Assembly (NCBI RefSeq): GCF_022539505.1
Contig: NC_061509.1
Location: 209,832,254-209,896,253, forward strand
DNA length: 64,000 bases
Direction: 5' to 3'
Origin: Lolium rigidum
Taxonomy: Eukaryota; Streptophyta; Magnoliopsida; Poales; Poaceae
Shown here: one piece after another, positions 34,732 to 46,113 of the stretch
How positions within the stretch are numbered: the first letter of the stretch is position 1
Layout of the letters: every line of letters begins with the position of its first letter
Notes under the pieces: generated by a model
What the model was told of the DNA's origin: nothing
The model's database searches: none
What the model saw: only the letters and a program-made list of their open reading frames with translations
Position numbers and translations under genes: made by a program

Positions 34732-35022
34732 TGATACGTCTCCGACGATCGATAATTTCTCTATGTTCTATGCCATATTATTGATGATACCTACATGTTT
34801 TATGCACACTCATGTCATATTCGCAGCGTTTTCTGAACTAACCTATTAACAAGATGTCGAGTGCCACTGGTTGTCGCGTTTGGTTTCGTAAAATCCTAGT
34901 AACGAAATATTCTGGGACTGACGGAACGTAAGACCCAGTGGCCTATTTCGGCCACGGAGCCTTCCACACCTGTTTAAGAGCATACGATGGTGGGGCCACG
35001 AGGGTGGCGACACCACGCGCTG
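34732..35022 (+). mobile_element. Truncated LTR, subfamily I, with many small differences
   Basis: Follows the first about 290 bases of the LTR at 35321 but with an unusual density of 1-2 base insertions and losses, then stops near GACACCACGC. It lies at the very end of a contig, so poor consensus is as likely as age. Confidence 0.75.
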
Positions 35023-35063
35023 GCGCAAGCGAGGAGCAGTAAACTTGTTGTCACAACAAACAT

Positions 35064-35320
35064 TCAAGAAGCGGGGGCGTCAGGTGGAGCAGCACCGGTC
35101 TCGGGGGCTTCAGGGGGAGCAGCGCTGGCCTCGGGAGCTTCCGGCGGCACATCCTCGGCACCCTCATGTTCATCTCCCTCTTCTTCTTACTCATCGCTGA
35201 GGTAGTCCTTGACATCAGGAGGGGGAGGGATGAAGGTGCGGACCTCGGCATACTCAGCGAGCCGGTAGGCCCGATCCTGCCGCTTCGCGGTAAGAACCGG
35301 GTCCACGTCGGTTGGAGCAT
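35064..35320 (-). pseudogene. Antisense TE gene, C-terminal tail (continues from 42205)
   Basis: Read on the minus strand, the frame continues across the nested element from 42205. It gives a Tyr/Arg-containing segment, then Pro-Pro-Pro-Pro-Asp-Val-Lys-Asp-Tyr-Leu-Ser-Asp-Glu. A TAA stop at 35187-35189 interrupts it. The same frame then stays coding-like (acidic, with Pro-Pro-Glu-Ala-Pro-Glu repeats) to a TGA at 35064-35066, so the TAA is probably a later mutation or error. Confidence 0.6.
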
Positions 35321-36914
35321 TGATACGTCTCCGACGTATCGATAATTTCTTATGTTCTATGCCATATTATTGATGATACCTACATGTTTTATGCACACTT
35401 TATGTCATATTCGTGCATTTTCTGGAACTAACCTATTAACAAGATGCCGAAGTGCCGGTTCCTGTTTTCGTTGTTTTTGGTTTCAAAAATCCTAGTAACG
35501 AAATATTCTCGGAATTGGACGAAACGAAGACCCGAGGGCCTATTTTTCCACGGAGCTTCCGGAAGACCGAAGAACACACGAAGTGGGGCCACGAGGTGGC
35601 GACACCACAAGGCGGCACGGCCCGGGGGGCCCGCGCCGCCCTATGGTGTGGCCCCCTCGTCTGGCCCCCGACTCTGCCCTTCCGCCTACTTAAAGCCTCC
35701 GTCGCGAAACCCCTGAGGCGAAAAACCACGATACGGAAAACCTTACCGAGACGCCGCCGCCGCCGATCCCATCTCGGGGGATTCCGGAGATCTCCTCCGG
35801 CACCCTGCCGGAGAGGGGATTCATCTCCCGGAGGACTCTACACCGCCATGGTCGCCTCCGGAGTGATGAGTGAGTAGTTCACCCCTGGACTATGGGTCCA
35901 TAGCAGTAGCTAGATGGTTGTCTTCTCCTCATTGTGCTTCATTGTTGGATCTTGTGAGCTGCCTAACATGATCAAGATCATCTATCTGTAATTCTATATG
36001 TTGTGTTTGTCGGGATCCGATGGATAGAGAATACCATGTCATGTTAATTATCAAGTTATTACATATGTTTTGTTTATGATCTTGCATGCTCTCCGTTTCT
36101 AGTAGAGGCTCTGGCCAAGTTTTTACTTTTAACTCCAAGAGGGAGTATTTATGTTCGATAGTGGGTTCATGCCTGCATTGACACCCGGGACAGTGACAGA
36201 AAGTTCTAAGGTTGTGTTGTGCTGTTGCCACTAGGGATAAAACATTGGCGCTATGTCCGAGGATGTAGTTGTTGATTACATTACGCACCATACTTAATGC
36301 AATTGTCCGTTGCTTAGCAACTTAATACTGGAGGGGGTTCGGATGATAACCTGAAGGTGGACTTTTTAGGCATAGATGCGGTTGGATGGCGGTCTATGTA
36401 CTTTGTCGTAATGCCCAATTAAATCTCACTATACTTATCATGTCATGTATGTGCATTGTTATGCCCTCTCTATTTGTCAATTGCCCGACTGTAATTTGTT
36501 CACCCAACATGCTTTTATCTTATGGGAGAGACACCTCTAGTGAACTGTGGACCCCGGTCCATTCTTTAATAATGAAATACAAATCTGCTGCAATACTTGT
36601 TTTACTATTTTCTCTGCAAACAATCATCTTCCACACAATACGGTTAATCCTTTGTTACAGCAAGCCGGTGAGATTGACAACCTCACTCGTTTCGTTGGGG
36701 CAAAGTACTTTGGTTGTGTTGTGCAGGTTCCACGTTGGCGCCGGAATGTCCGGTGTTGCGCCGCACTACATCCCGCCGCCATCAACCTTCAACGTGCTTC
36801 TTGACTCCTACTTGGTTCGATTAAACCTTGGTTTCTTATCGAGGGAAACTTGCCGCTGTGCGCATCACACCTTCCTCTTGGGGTTCCCAACGGACGTGTC
36901 AACTACACGCATCA
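35321..36914 (+). mobile_element. 5' LTR of the AGCAT element
   Basis: 1594 bases, TGATACGTCTCCGACG to TACACGCATCA. Subfamily I marks: TTCTATGCCATATTATTG, AAGTGCCGG and GAAACGAAGACCC. Confidence 0.95.
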
Positions 36915-36924
36915 AGCAAATTTC

Positions 36925-36942
36925 CGGCGCCGTTGCTGGGGA
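36925..36942 (+). promoter_or_regulatory. Primer-binding site with two mismatches
   Basis: CGGCGCCGTTGCTGGGGA: the tRNA-Asp type site with the first T changed to C and an internal C to T. A weakened primer match is possible, or consensus error. Confidence 0.8.
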
Positions 36943-37169
36943 GATCAAGACACGCCGCAAGGGGAGTCTCCACTTCCCAATCTCTTTACTTTGTTTTTGT
37001 CTTGCTTTATTTTATTTACTACTTTGTTTGCTGCATTATATCAAAACACAAAAAAATTAGTTGCTAGTTTTACTTTATTTACTGTCTTGTTTGTTATATC
37101 AAAAATACAAAAAAAAATTAGTTTACTTGCATTTACTTTATCTAGTTTGCTTTATTTACTACTGTTAAA

Positions 37170-38008
37170 ATGGCCAACCCTGAAAATACTAAGTTGTGTG
37201 ACTTCACTAGCACAAATAATAATGATTTCCTATGCACACCTATTGCTCCACCTGCTACTACAGCGGAATTCTTTGAAATTAAACCTGCTTTACTTAATCT
37301 TGTCATGAGAGAGCAATTTTCTGGTGTTAGTTCTGATGATGCTCGCTGCCCATCTCAATAATTTTGTTGAACTATGTGAAATGCAAAAATATAAAGATGT
37401 AGATGGTGACATTATAAAATTAAAATTGTTTCCTTTCTCATTAAGAGGAAGAGCTAAAGATTGGTTGCTATCTCTCGCCTAAGAATAGTATTGATTCCTG
37501 GACTAAATGCAAGGATGCTTTTATTGGTAGATATTATCCCCCTGCTAAAATTATATCTTTCGGGAGTAGCATAATGAATTTTAAACAATTAGATAATGAA
37601 CATGTTGCTCAAGCTTGGGAAAGAATGAAATCTCTGGTTAAAAATTGCCCAACCCATGGATCGACTACTTGGATGATCATCCAAACCTTCTATGCAGGAC
37701 TAAATTTTTCTTCGCGGAATTTATTGGATTCAGCTGCTGGAGGTACCTTTATGTCCATCACTCTTGGTGAAGCAACAAAGCTTCTTGATAATATGATGGT
37801 TAATTACTCCGAATGGCACACGGAAAGAGCTCCACAAGGTAAGAAGGTAAATTCTGTTGAAGAATCCTCTTCCTTGAATGATAAGGTTGATGCTATTATG
37901 TCTATGTTTGCGAATGATAGGACTAATGTTGATCCTAATAATGTTCCATTAGCTTCATTGGTTGCCCAAGAAGAACATGTTGATGCACCACCCTTTGATA
38001 ATACTTGA
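37170..38008 (+). pseudogene. Gag gene, two frameshifts, no protease
   Basis: The start at 37170 and the first about 58 residues match the gag at 31321. The frame breaks near 37343 (GCTCGCTGCC where the other copy has GCTGCTGCC) and again near 37474 (CTCTCGCC versus CTCTGCC). From 37574 it is open and matches gag again through the Trp-Glu-Arg...Cys-Pro-Thr-His-Gly region. After an acidic segment it switches to the last seven residues of the gene at 51670 and stops. So it ends before the Asn/Tyr-rich tract and the whole protease domain. If the two CTCG sites are errors, this is an intact gag of about 280 residues. Confidence 0.85.
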
Positions 38009-38020
38009 GATACACTTTCT

Positions 38021-38070
38021 GCGCCTAGCTGAAAGGCGTTAAAGAAAAGCGCTTATGGCAGACAACCCAC
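38021..38070 (+). ncRNA. Conserved hairpin block after the gag stop
   Basis: The same CGCCT...AGGCG stem and GCGCTTATGG-(C)AGACAA-CCCA layout as at 33447, starting 12 bases after the stop at 38008. Confidence 0.5.
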
Positions 38071-40599
38071 GTTTTTACTACAGTATTTTTGTTTTATATT
38101 TGTGTCTTGGAAGTTTTTTACTACTGTAGCAACCTCTCCTTATCTTAGTTTTATGTTTTGTTGTGCCAAGTAAAGTCTTTGATAGAAAAGTAAGTACTAG
38201 ATTTGGATTACTGCGCGAGTTCCGGATTTCTTTGCTGTCACGAATCTGGGTCTATCTCCCTGTAGGTAGCTCAGAAAATTACGCCAATTTACAAGCATGA
38301 TCCTCAGATATGTACGCAACTTTCATTCAATTTGAGCATTTTCGTTTGAGCAAGTCTGGTGGCCTAATAAAATCCATCTTTACGGATCTGTTCTGTTTTG
38401 ACAGATTCTGTCTTTTATTTCGCATTGCCTCTTTTGCTATGTTGGATGAATTTCTTTGATCCATTAATGTCCAAGTAGCTTTATGCAATGTCCAGAAGTG
38501 TTAAGAATGATTGTGTCACCTCTGAACATATGAATTTTTATTATGCACTAACCCTCTAATGAGTTGTTTCGAGTTTGGTGTGGAGGAAGTTTTCAAGGAT
38601 CAAGAGAGCGAGTATGATGCAATATGATTAAGGAGAGTGAAAGCTCTAAGCTTGGGGATGCCCCGGTGGTTCACCCCTGCATATTCTAAGAAGACTCAAG
38701 CGTCTAAGCTTGGGGATGCCCAAGGCATCCCCTTCTTCATCGACAACATTATCGAGGTTCCTCCCCGAAACTATATTTTTATTCCGTCACATCTTATGTA
38801 CTTTGCTTGGAGCGTCGGTTTGTTTTTGTTTTTTGTTTTGTTTGAATAAAATGGATCCTAGCATTCACTTTATGGGAGAGAGACACGCTCCGCTGTAGCA
38901 TATGGACAAATATGTCCTTAGGCTCTACTCATAGTATTCATGGCGAAGTTTCTTCTTCGTTAAATTGTTATATGGTTGGAATTGGAAAATGCTACATGTA
39001 GTAACTCTAAAATGTCTTGGATAATTTGATACTTGGCAATTGTTGTGCTCATGTTTAAGCTCTTGCATCATGTACTTTGCACCCATTAATGAAGAAATAC
39101 TTAGAGCTTGCTAATTTGGTTTGCATATTTGGTTTCTCTAGAGTCTAGATAACATCTAGTATTGAGTTTTGAACAACAAGGAAGACGGTATGGAGTCTTA
39201 TAATGTTTACCATATGTCTTTTATGTGAGTTTTGCTGTACCGTTCATCCTTGTGTTTGTTTCAAATAACCTTGCTAGCCTAAACCTTGTATCGAGAGGGA
39301 ATACTTCTCATGCATCCAAAATACTTGAGCAAAACTATGCCATTTGTGTCCACCATACCTACCTACTACATGGTATTTATCCGCCATTCCAAAGTAAATT
39401 GCTTGAGTGCTACCTTTAAAATTCCATCATTCACCTTTGCAATATATAGCTCATGGGACAAATAGCTTAAAAACTATTGTGGTATTGAATATGTACTTAT
39501 GCACTTTATCTCTTATTAAGTTGCTTGTTGTGCGATAACCATGTTTACGGGGACGCCATCAACTATTCTTTGTTGGATATCATGTGAGTTGCTATGCATG
39601 TCCGTCTTGTCCGAAGTAAGAGAGATCTACCACCTTCATGGTTGGAGCATGCATATTGTTAGAGAAGAACTTTGGGCCGCTAACTAAAGCCATGATTCAT
39701 GGTGGAAGTTTCAGTTTGGACATATATCCTCAATCTCATATGAGAATAATAATTGTTGCCACATGCTTATGCATTAAAGAGGAGTCCATTATCTGTTGTC
39801 CATGTTGTCCCGGTATGGATGTCTAAGTTGAGAATAATCAAAAGCGAGAAATCCAAAATGCGAGCTTTCTCCTTAGAACTTTGTACAGGGCGGCATGGAG
39901 GTACCCCATTGTGACACTTGGTCAAAACATGTGCATTGCAAAGATTCGGTAGTCCAAGTTAATTAGGACAAGGTGCGGGCACTATTAGTATACTATGCAT
40001 GAGACTTGCAACTTGTAAGATATAACTTTCATAACTCATATGCTTTATTACTACCGTTGACAAAATTGTTTCATGTTTTCAAAATAAAAGCTCTAGCACA
40101 AATATAGCAATCGATGCTTTCCTCTTTGAAGGATCATTCTCTTTACTTTTATGTTGAGTCAGTTCACCTATATCTCTCCACCTCAAGAAGCAAACACTTG
40201 TGTGAAGCTGTGCATTGATTCCTACATACTTGCATATTGTACTTGTTATACTACTCTATGTTGACAATTATCCATGAGATATACATGTTACAAGTTGAAA
40301 GCAACCGCTGAAACTTAATCTTCCTTTGTGTTGCTTCAATACCTTTACTTTGATTTATTGCTTTATGAGTTAACTCTTATGCAAGACTTATTAATACTTG
40401 TCTTGAAGTACTATTCATGAAAAGTCTTTGCTATATGATTCACTTGTTTACTCATGTCATTACCATTGTTTTGATCGCTGCATCCACTACATATGTTTAC
40501 AAATAGTATGATCAAGGTTATGATGGCATATCACTTCAGAAATTATCTTTGTTATCGTTTTACTCGCTCGGGACGAGCGAAACTAAGCTTGGGGATGCT
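38071..40599 (+). other. Non-coding internal region of the AGCAT element
   Basis: About 2.5 kb without a gene. Polypurine-like copies of TAAGCTTGGGGATGCC lie near 38647 and 38705; the second forms a perfect hairpin, GGGGATGCC-CAA-GGCATCCCC at 38712-38732. The functional polypurine tract is 40586-40599. Confidence 0.8.
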
Positions 40600-42199
40600 T
40601 GATACGTCTCCGACGTATCGATAATTTCTTATGTTCTATGCCATATTATTGATGATACCTACATGTTTTATGCACACTTTATGTCATATTCGTGCATTTT
40701 CCGGAACTAACCTATTAACAAGATGCCGAAGTGCCAGTTCCTGTTTTCTGCTGTTTTTGGTTTCAGAAATCCTAGTAACGAAATATTCTCGGAATTGGAC
40801 GAAACGAAGACCCAGGGGCCTATTTTTCCACGGAGCTTCCAGAATACCGAAGAACACACGAAGTGGGGCCACGAGGTGGCGACACCACAAGGCGGCGCGG
40901 CCCAGGGGGAGCCCGCGCCGCCCTATGGTGTGGCCCCCTCGTCTGGCCCCCGACTCTGCCCTTCCGCCTACTTAAAGCCTCCGTCGCGAAACCCCTGAGG
41001 CGAAAAAACCACGATACGGAAAACCTTGCGAGACGCCGCCGCCGCCGATCCCATCTCGGGGGATTCCGGAGATCTCCTCCGGCACCCTGCCGGAGAGGGG
41101 ATTCATCTCCCGGAGGACTCTACACCGCCATGGTCGCCTCCGGAGTGATGAGTGAGTAGTTCACCCCTGGACTATGGGTCCATAGCAGTAGCTAGATGGT
41201 TGTCTTCTCCTCATTGTGCTTCATTGTTGGATCTTGTGAGCTGCCTAACATGATCAAGATCATCTATCCGTAATTCTATATGTTGTGTTTGTCGGGATCC
41301 GATGGATAGAGAATACCATGTCATGTTAATTATCAAGTTATTACATATGTGTTGTTTATGATCTTGCATGCTCTCCGTTTCTAGTAGAGGCTCCGGCCAA
41401 GTTTTTACTTTTAACTCCAAGAGGGAGTATTTATGCTCGATAGTGGGTTCATGCTCGCATTGACACCGGGACGATGACGAGAAAGTTCTAAGGTTGTGTT
41501 GTGTCTGTTGCCACTAGGGATAAAACATTGGCGCTATGTCCGAGGATGTAGTTGTTGATTACATTACGCACCATACTTAATGCAATTGTCCGTTGCTTTG
41601 CAACTTAATACTTGGAGGGGTTCGGATGATAACCTGAAGGTGGACTTTTTAGGCATAGATGCGGTTGGATGGCGGTCTATGTACTTTGTCGTAATGCCCA
41701 ATTAAATCTCACTATACTTATCATGTCATGTATGTGCATTGTTATGCCCTCTCTATTTGTCAATTGCCCGATTGTAATTTGTTCACCCAACATGCTTTTA
41801 TCTTATGGGAGAGACACCTCTAGTGAAGCTGTGGACCCCGGTCCATTCTTTAATACTTGAAATACAAATCTGTCTGCAATACTTGTTTTACTATTTTCTC
41901 TGCAAACAATCATCTTCCACACAATACGGTTAATCCTTTGTTACGGCAAGCCGGTGAGATTGACAACCTCATCTGTTTCGTTGGGGCAAAGTACTTTGGT
42001 TGTGTTGTGCAGGTTCCACATTGGCGCCGGAATCTGCGGTGTTGCGCCGCACTACATCCCGCCGCCATCAACCTTCAACGTGCTTCTTGACTCCTACTGG
42101 TTCGATTAAACCTTGGTTTCTTACTGAGGGAAACTTGCCGCTGTGCGCATCACACCTTCCTCTTGGGGTTCCCAACGGACGTGTCAACTACACGCATCA
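40600..42199 (+). mobile_element. 3' LTR of the AGCAT element
   Basis: 1600 bases, very close to its 5' partner, with differences mostly at CTG-like sites. This suggests a young insertion. Confidence 0.95.
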
Positions 42200-42204
42200 A
42201 GCAT

Positions 42205-45200
42205 CTTGGCGTACGCCTTGGAGCGCGTCCAGGTCCAAGTCCGGATACCAGGAGCACGCGGAGCGCAGTGCGGTGTCAGCTCCAGCACGAGCCGCGGAGC
42301 ACTGCCATTCACGAATCTGGCGCCCTGCCTCCTTCAGCCGGTTGGCGGTGAGGGTGATGTTGGCTGGCATGGCTTCTTCGAGGCCACGGCACCTTGAAGA
42401 TTTGGATGGCGGCATCCGGTAGATCGACAAGGGTGCGGTCCACCGAGCGCATGTGTTGGACTCGAGCGGAGAGGGCGACCGGATAGTCGTACCCGTCCCG
42501 GTGCGCGTCCATGTTGGGAAATTCCCGCGCCACCCGATCCTCCATCACCTTTTCCACGGCGTGTGCACCGGGAGTCCGGGAAGTGTTCTACAGGAAGAAG
42601 GGAAAAGCATAAGCATAGGATACCGGAAAACTGTCTGCCGGAAGGAAAAGGAACGCGGATGCATTTTCAAAAAGAGAAAGCTTATAAGCGAAAGAAGGGA
42701 CAAGGCAAGGACTTACGGAGAGCCGGCGCATCAATATGCATAACCAGTCGATCATATTCTTTATGATCAGTGGTCATGACCTCAATATGGTGCTCCGCTG
42801 CCTTCCGCGCCTTCCTTTCCTCCTCCAGCTCCGTCAGCAGCACCGTGTTGGAGTTCGTGGAATCCTCCACGACCTTCAGATCTTGATCATGCTGGAGCCT
42901 GGCCTGCATAGCCTGCTCCTTGAGCTCCTTGTAGCTGGTTTTCTGGGCGCTCAGGGCCTCCTGATGCTGCCGGATGAGCTGCTCCTTTTCGCCTAAACAC
43001 CGGAAATAAAAGTGTTAGTAAAGTGGCATTTGATAAATGAGGAAAGAACGGGTTAACCGGAAAAGAAAAAGTGATACCTTGGAGAGTGGCGATTTGGGCC
43101 TTGAGGGTCTCAAGGGTAGCTTCCGGGACAGCTGGTGAACAAAAGATGCATAAGTGTTAAAGAAGGAAACTTTCCGGTAAAAAGATGCCGGAGGAAAAGA
43201 AAGGAAACAAACCTTGGCAATGGCTGTGAGCCTCGGCAAGGTCCCGATGCTCCCACAGAAGCTCCTCGAAGAGCTGCTTCCGAGCATCCGCGGTGCTCTG
43301 TTCAAAAGAAGACAATTGTGAGAAGGAAAGAAACCAGGTTATCAACCCGAAACTCGGGGACTGGCTATGACGGTTTCGCGCGCGTTTCTAGTTAAGTTTC
43401 GCGCTAAGAGCAAAGATCTTAACCCGAAACTCGGGGACTGGCTATGCCGGTTTCGCGCGTTTCTAGTTAAGTTTCGCGCTAAGAGCTACGCTCTCAACAC
43501 GAAACTCGGGGACTGGGAGGATAGACAAGATCCGGAAAGAAAGAAACCGGCATCAACAAAAAGTTACAACAAAGTTGGCGAAACTTACCACCACGTTGCT
43601 GGTGGCGTCGTACCACGCACTGTCGAACTCCTTCACGGCACGCTTGAGCCGCATGAAGTGTTCTTCAGTGGACCGAGGCCCAGCGGGATTTGGCGCGAGA
43701 AGGCGGTCCTTCCCCAAGCCGCGGGTAGATGCGAGAGATGTCCGCATCGTTCCATTTTTGGGCATAGGGGAGAAGGTGCCCCGGGTCCTTGCCCTCGCGC
43801 TTCAGCTCAACAATCCGGCCCGGGAGGCCGGAAGGTTTTCTCGGGACCGCAGCGGCGGCAGGCCCGACATGCAAGACTAGAGACTGCGAGCCGGTTGATG
43901 CGCTGCCATCCACGGCCTTTCCGCGGGACGCCCCCGACTTGAGGAACTGAGTGATCTTGGGGGTCGCCGGCGGCGGCTTGGGCTTGGCCGCGGGAGGTCC
44001 TTGGCTTGGCGGCGGTGTTGGAGTAGTCCCAGTAGGCTCGAGGATAAGAGCTTCCGGGCGCGGTGCAGAAGAGGCCGGCGCGGAAGTATCCGGCGCGGTC
44101 TTGCTGGGGGAAGAGCTTGGCTGCTTCTTCTTCTTCTTCTTCGGGCCGGGAGGAACCGGAGGTTCCGCCCGCCCGGCTAGCTGTGTCATCGGCGCCGGTG
44201 TTTACGGCGCCGGTGTCTTGGGTTTCGGGAGGGAGGTGAGATCCTCCTCCGCGCGGTGATCGGGGAGGTGTAGGGGCCGCGCGCCCCGAACTTGTAGTGC
44301 CTCCCGGATGGGAGGCAGAGGTGTTGCCGGCACCAGAGGGTGCCGGGCTTGAGTGAGGAGGAGGAGTTGAGGTCCTTGCGGAGCCGGCAGAGCCCTCCGG
44401 CTTGGAACCAAGCTTAAGCGCAGGGTTGAAAGAGAGAAAAAGGAAGGGTTGGAAAAAAGCAACCGGAAAAGAACTTGGTAAGAACAAAACAAACAAAAAG
44501 AGAAGTAAGGAACTTACCCGGAAGAAACCGGCATCTTCTTATGCTTGTAGCGCTTCGTGCCTACTTGCTTTCCCCAAGGACTTCGGTCCGAGGGCGTTTG
44601 GCAGGAGGAGCTTGGCTAGAGCCGGCGTCGGCAGCCGGAGCCTTGTTCTTCGGCCTTGGGCCATGAGTTTCTCCACAAACTCGTTGCCGGCCTCGGCCCC
44701 CGGGGAGCAACGTTCTCGTGGACCCGTGGTTCGGGGCTAGGCTGAGGGAACATCTACGAAGGAGATAGGTATCGAGAAGAATATGAGAGATCAAAAAGAA
44801 GAGCTACCTCAAGCGAGCTCAGGTCGTCAGACGAACCGACTGGCTCCGCTGGAGATTTGCCAAGGCGCGAGGCTGGAGTCCGGCCCATCTTCAGGTCCTG
44901 CCAATTAATGAAAGGGTCCGGATCGAACTTGTCAAGAGCACGCTTCTGGCAAGGGCCTCGCCGATCTGAGTCGATGCGGGGGAAGCGGTCCTTGGCCCGA
45001 AAACAAGCAAGAAAAACAATTAGTCGCGAGTATGAAAGTTACCGGTAAACCGACCCGAGTTGCGTAATTTCTTACTTCTTGGGTCGGAGGATTAGTGGAA
45101 CCGAGAGGCCGGAGGCCCCATTCCCGATCAACCGGCATGTCCGTTTGGCATATTTGGCTAGCCTTCAGGACCACATCTGCCTTGCTCAAGGGCGGGCCGG

Positions 45201-46113
45201 TGATCTTGGTGGGATCGCCGAGGCCATACATCTCGCTCATCTTGTGAACGCGACGCTTGAGGGGAAGCACCGGCGGCCGATGAAGGTGCGGATGATATCG
45301 TCGGAGCAAATGTTGGTTTCACTCATCAGCTTCAACATGAAGCGTACCACCCGGTTCGTCTCTATATGATCCGTACCGGGGTTGTAGTTCCGATTGATCT
45401 TGGCGGGCGGTGCCGGGTTGAAGGGCGGCAAGTTGATAAGATCGGTGGCGCTCTTGTTCTTCACGTAGAAGAACGTTGTACTGCCACAACCGGCAAGACT
45501 CGAGGCCGTTGAACTTAAAAGGGGCTCCCTTGGCGGGAGCCGATGATACAAGACCCGCATTGTACGGGGGGTTTGGGCTTGGGAATGTCCTTGCCCTGGA
45601 CCGAGTTGATCCGGAGAGAGAAGAAGCGTGCAAACGTCTCGCGAGCGGGACGGATGCCGATGTAGCCTTCCATGAAAGCCACAAAACAAGAAAGATAAAA
45701 AACGGCATTGCCGGGAAGGTGGTGAGGCTGGAGTCGATAAAAATCGAGGAATTGGCGGAAGAAATCGGAGGCAGGAAGGCCGAAGCCACGCTCAAAATGA
45801 GCAAGGAAAACAACGACCTCACCGGGTTCAAGCACCGGTTCGATCTCGTCACGAGGAAGCCGGCAGGAGACTCCTTCCGGTATTCTCCTAGACCGGTAAA
45901 GCCAGTCAATCTCGTATTGTGTCACGTCGGAACCCCTCCAGGCTCCGCGTGTGATGCCGGAAAGATCCTTTCCGGGGGCCCGGCTGGAGGTGCCGACCTC
46001 TTGATCCTTGCTAGATTCCATTTCCATCCGGGCGAGATCTTCAGTTAGCCCATCAGATGTGCTACTGCCTTGACTACTAGAAGAGGAGGCGAGAAGGGAT
46101 TCTTCACTAGACA
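42205..46113 (-). pseudogene. Antisense TE gene with putative gypsy-type transposon (Transposase_28-like) domain
   Basis: A spliced gene opposite to its host element. I take the start at 46113 (Met-Ser-Ser-Glu-Glu-Ser, then a Ser-rich leader). About 45930-45530 holds the domain annotated in grasses as putative gypsy type transposon (PF04195): Ser-Cys-Arg-Leu-Pro, Glu-Pro-Gly-Glu-Val-Val-Val-Phe, Gly-Phe-Gly-Leu-Pro. It continues in other frames through Phe-Phe-Tyr-Val-Lys-Asn-Lys and Asn-Tyr-Asn-Pro-Gly-Thr-Asp-His (45470-45330), then Lys-Arg-Arg-Val-His-Lys (45270-45070). Next come a Lys-Arg-Pro-Arg nuclear-signal-like patch (about 44600), a Ser/Pro/Thr-rich linker with a Lys run (44400-43900), and small exons with coiled-coil character (43310-42690). 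The last exon runs to the insertion at 42204 and resumes at 35320. Several frame changes are not explained by introns, so it is broken or badly called. The function of this family is unknown. Confidence 0.72.
43344..43516. repeat. Tandem repeat, about 77-bp unit, 2.3 copies
   Basis: Units start at 43344, 43421 and 43496 (partial). Each opens AACCCGAAACTCGGGGACTGG and holds TTTCGCGCG...TTTCGCGCT. It sits in a likely intron of the antisense gene. The ACTCGGGGACT core looks like the polypurine tract of Gypsy elements. Confidence 0.85.

Larger units (their letters stand above)
35321..42199 (+). mobile_element. Complete non-autonomous Gypsy element, LTR subfamily I, TSD AGCAT
   Basis: 6879 bases with LTRs at 35321-36914 and 40600-42199 and a perfect TSD AGCAT at 35316-35320 and 42200-42204. 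Primer-binding site at 36925-36942, gag remnant at 37170-38008, hairpin block at 38021-38070, then about 2.5 kb of non-coding internal sequence to the polypurine tract at 40586-40599. No protease, reverse transcriptase or integrase. It inserted into the antisense gene of the surrounding Gypsy element. Its internal region is a mosaic of the types at 31321 and 50806. Confidence 0.95.
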
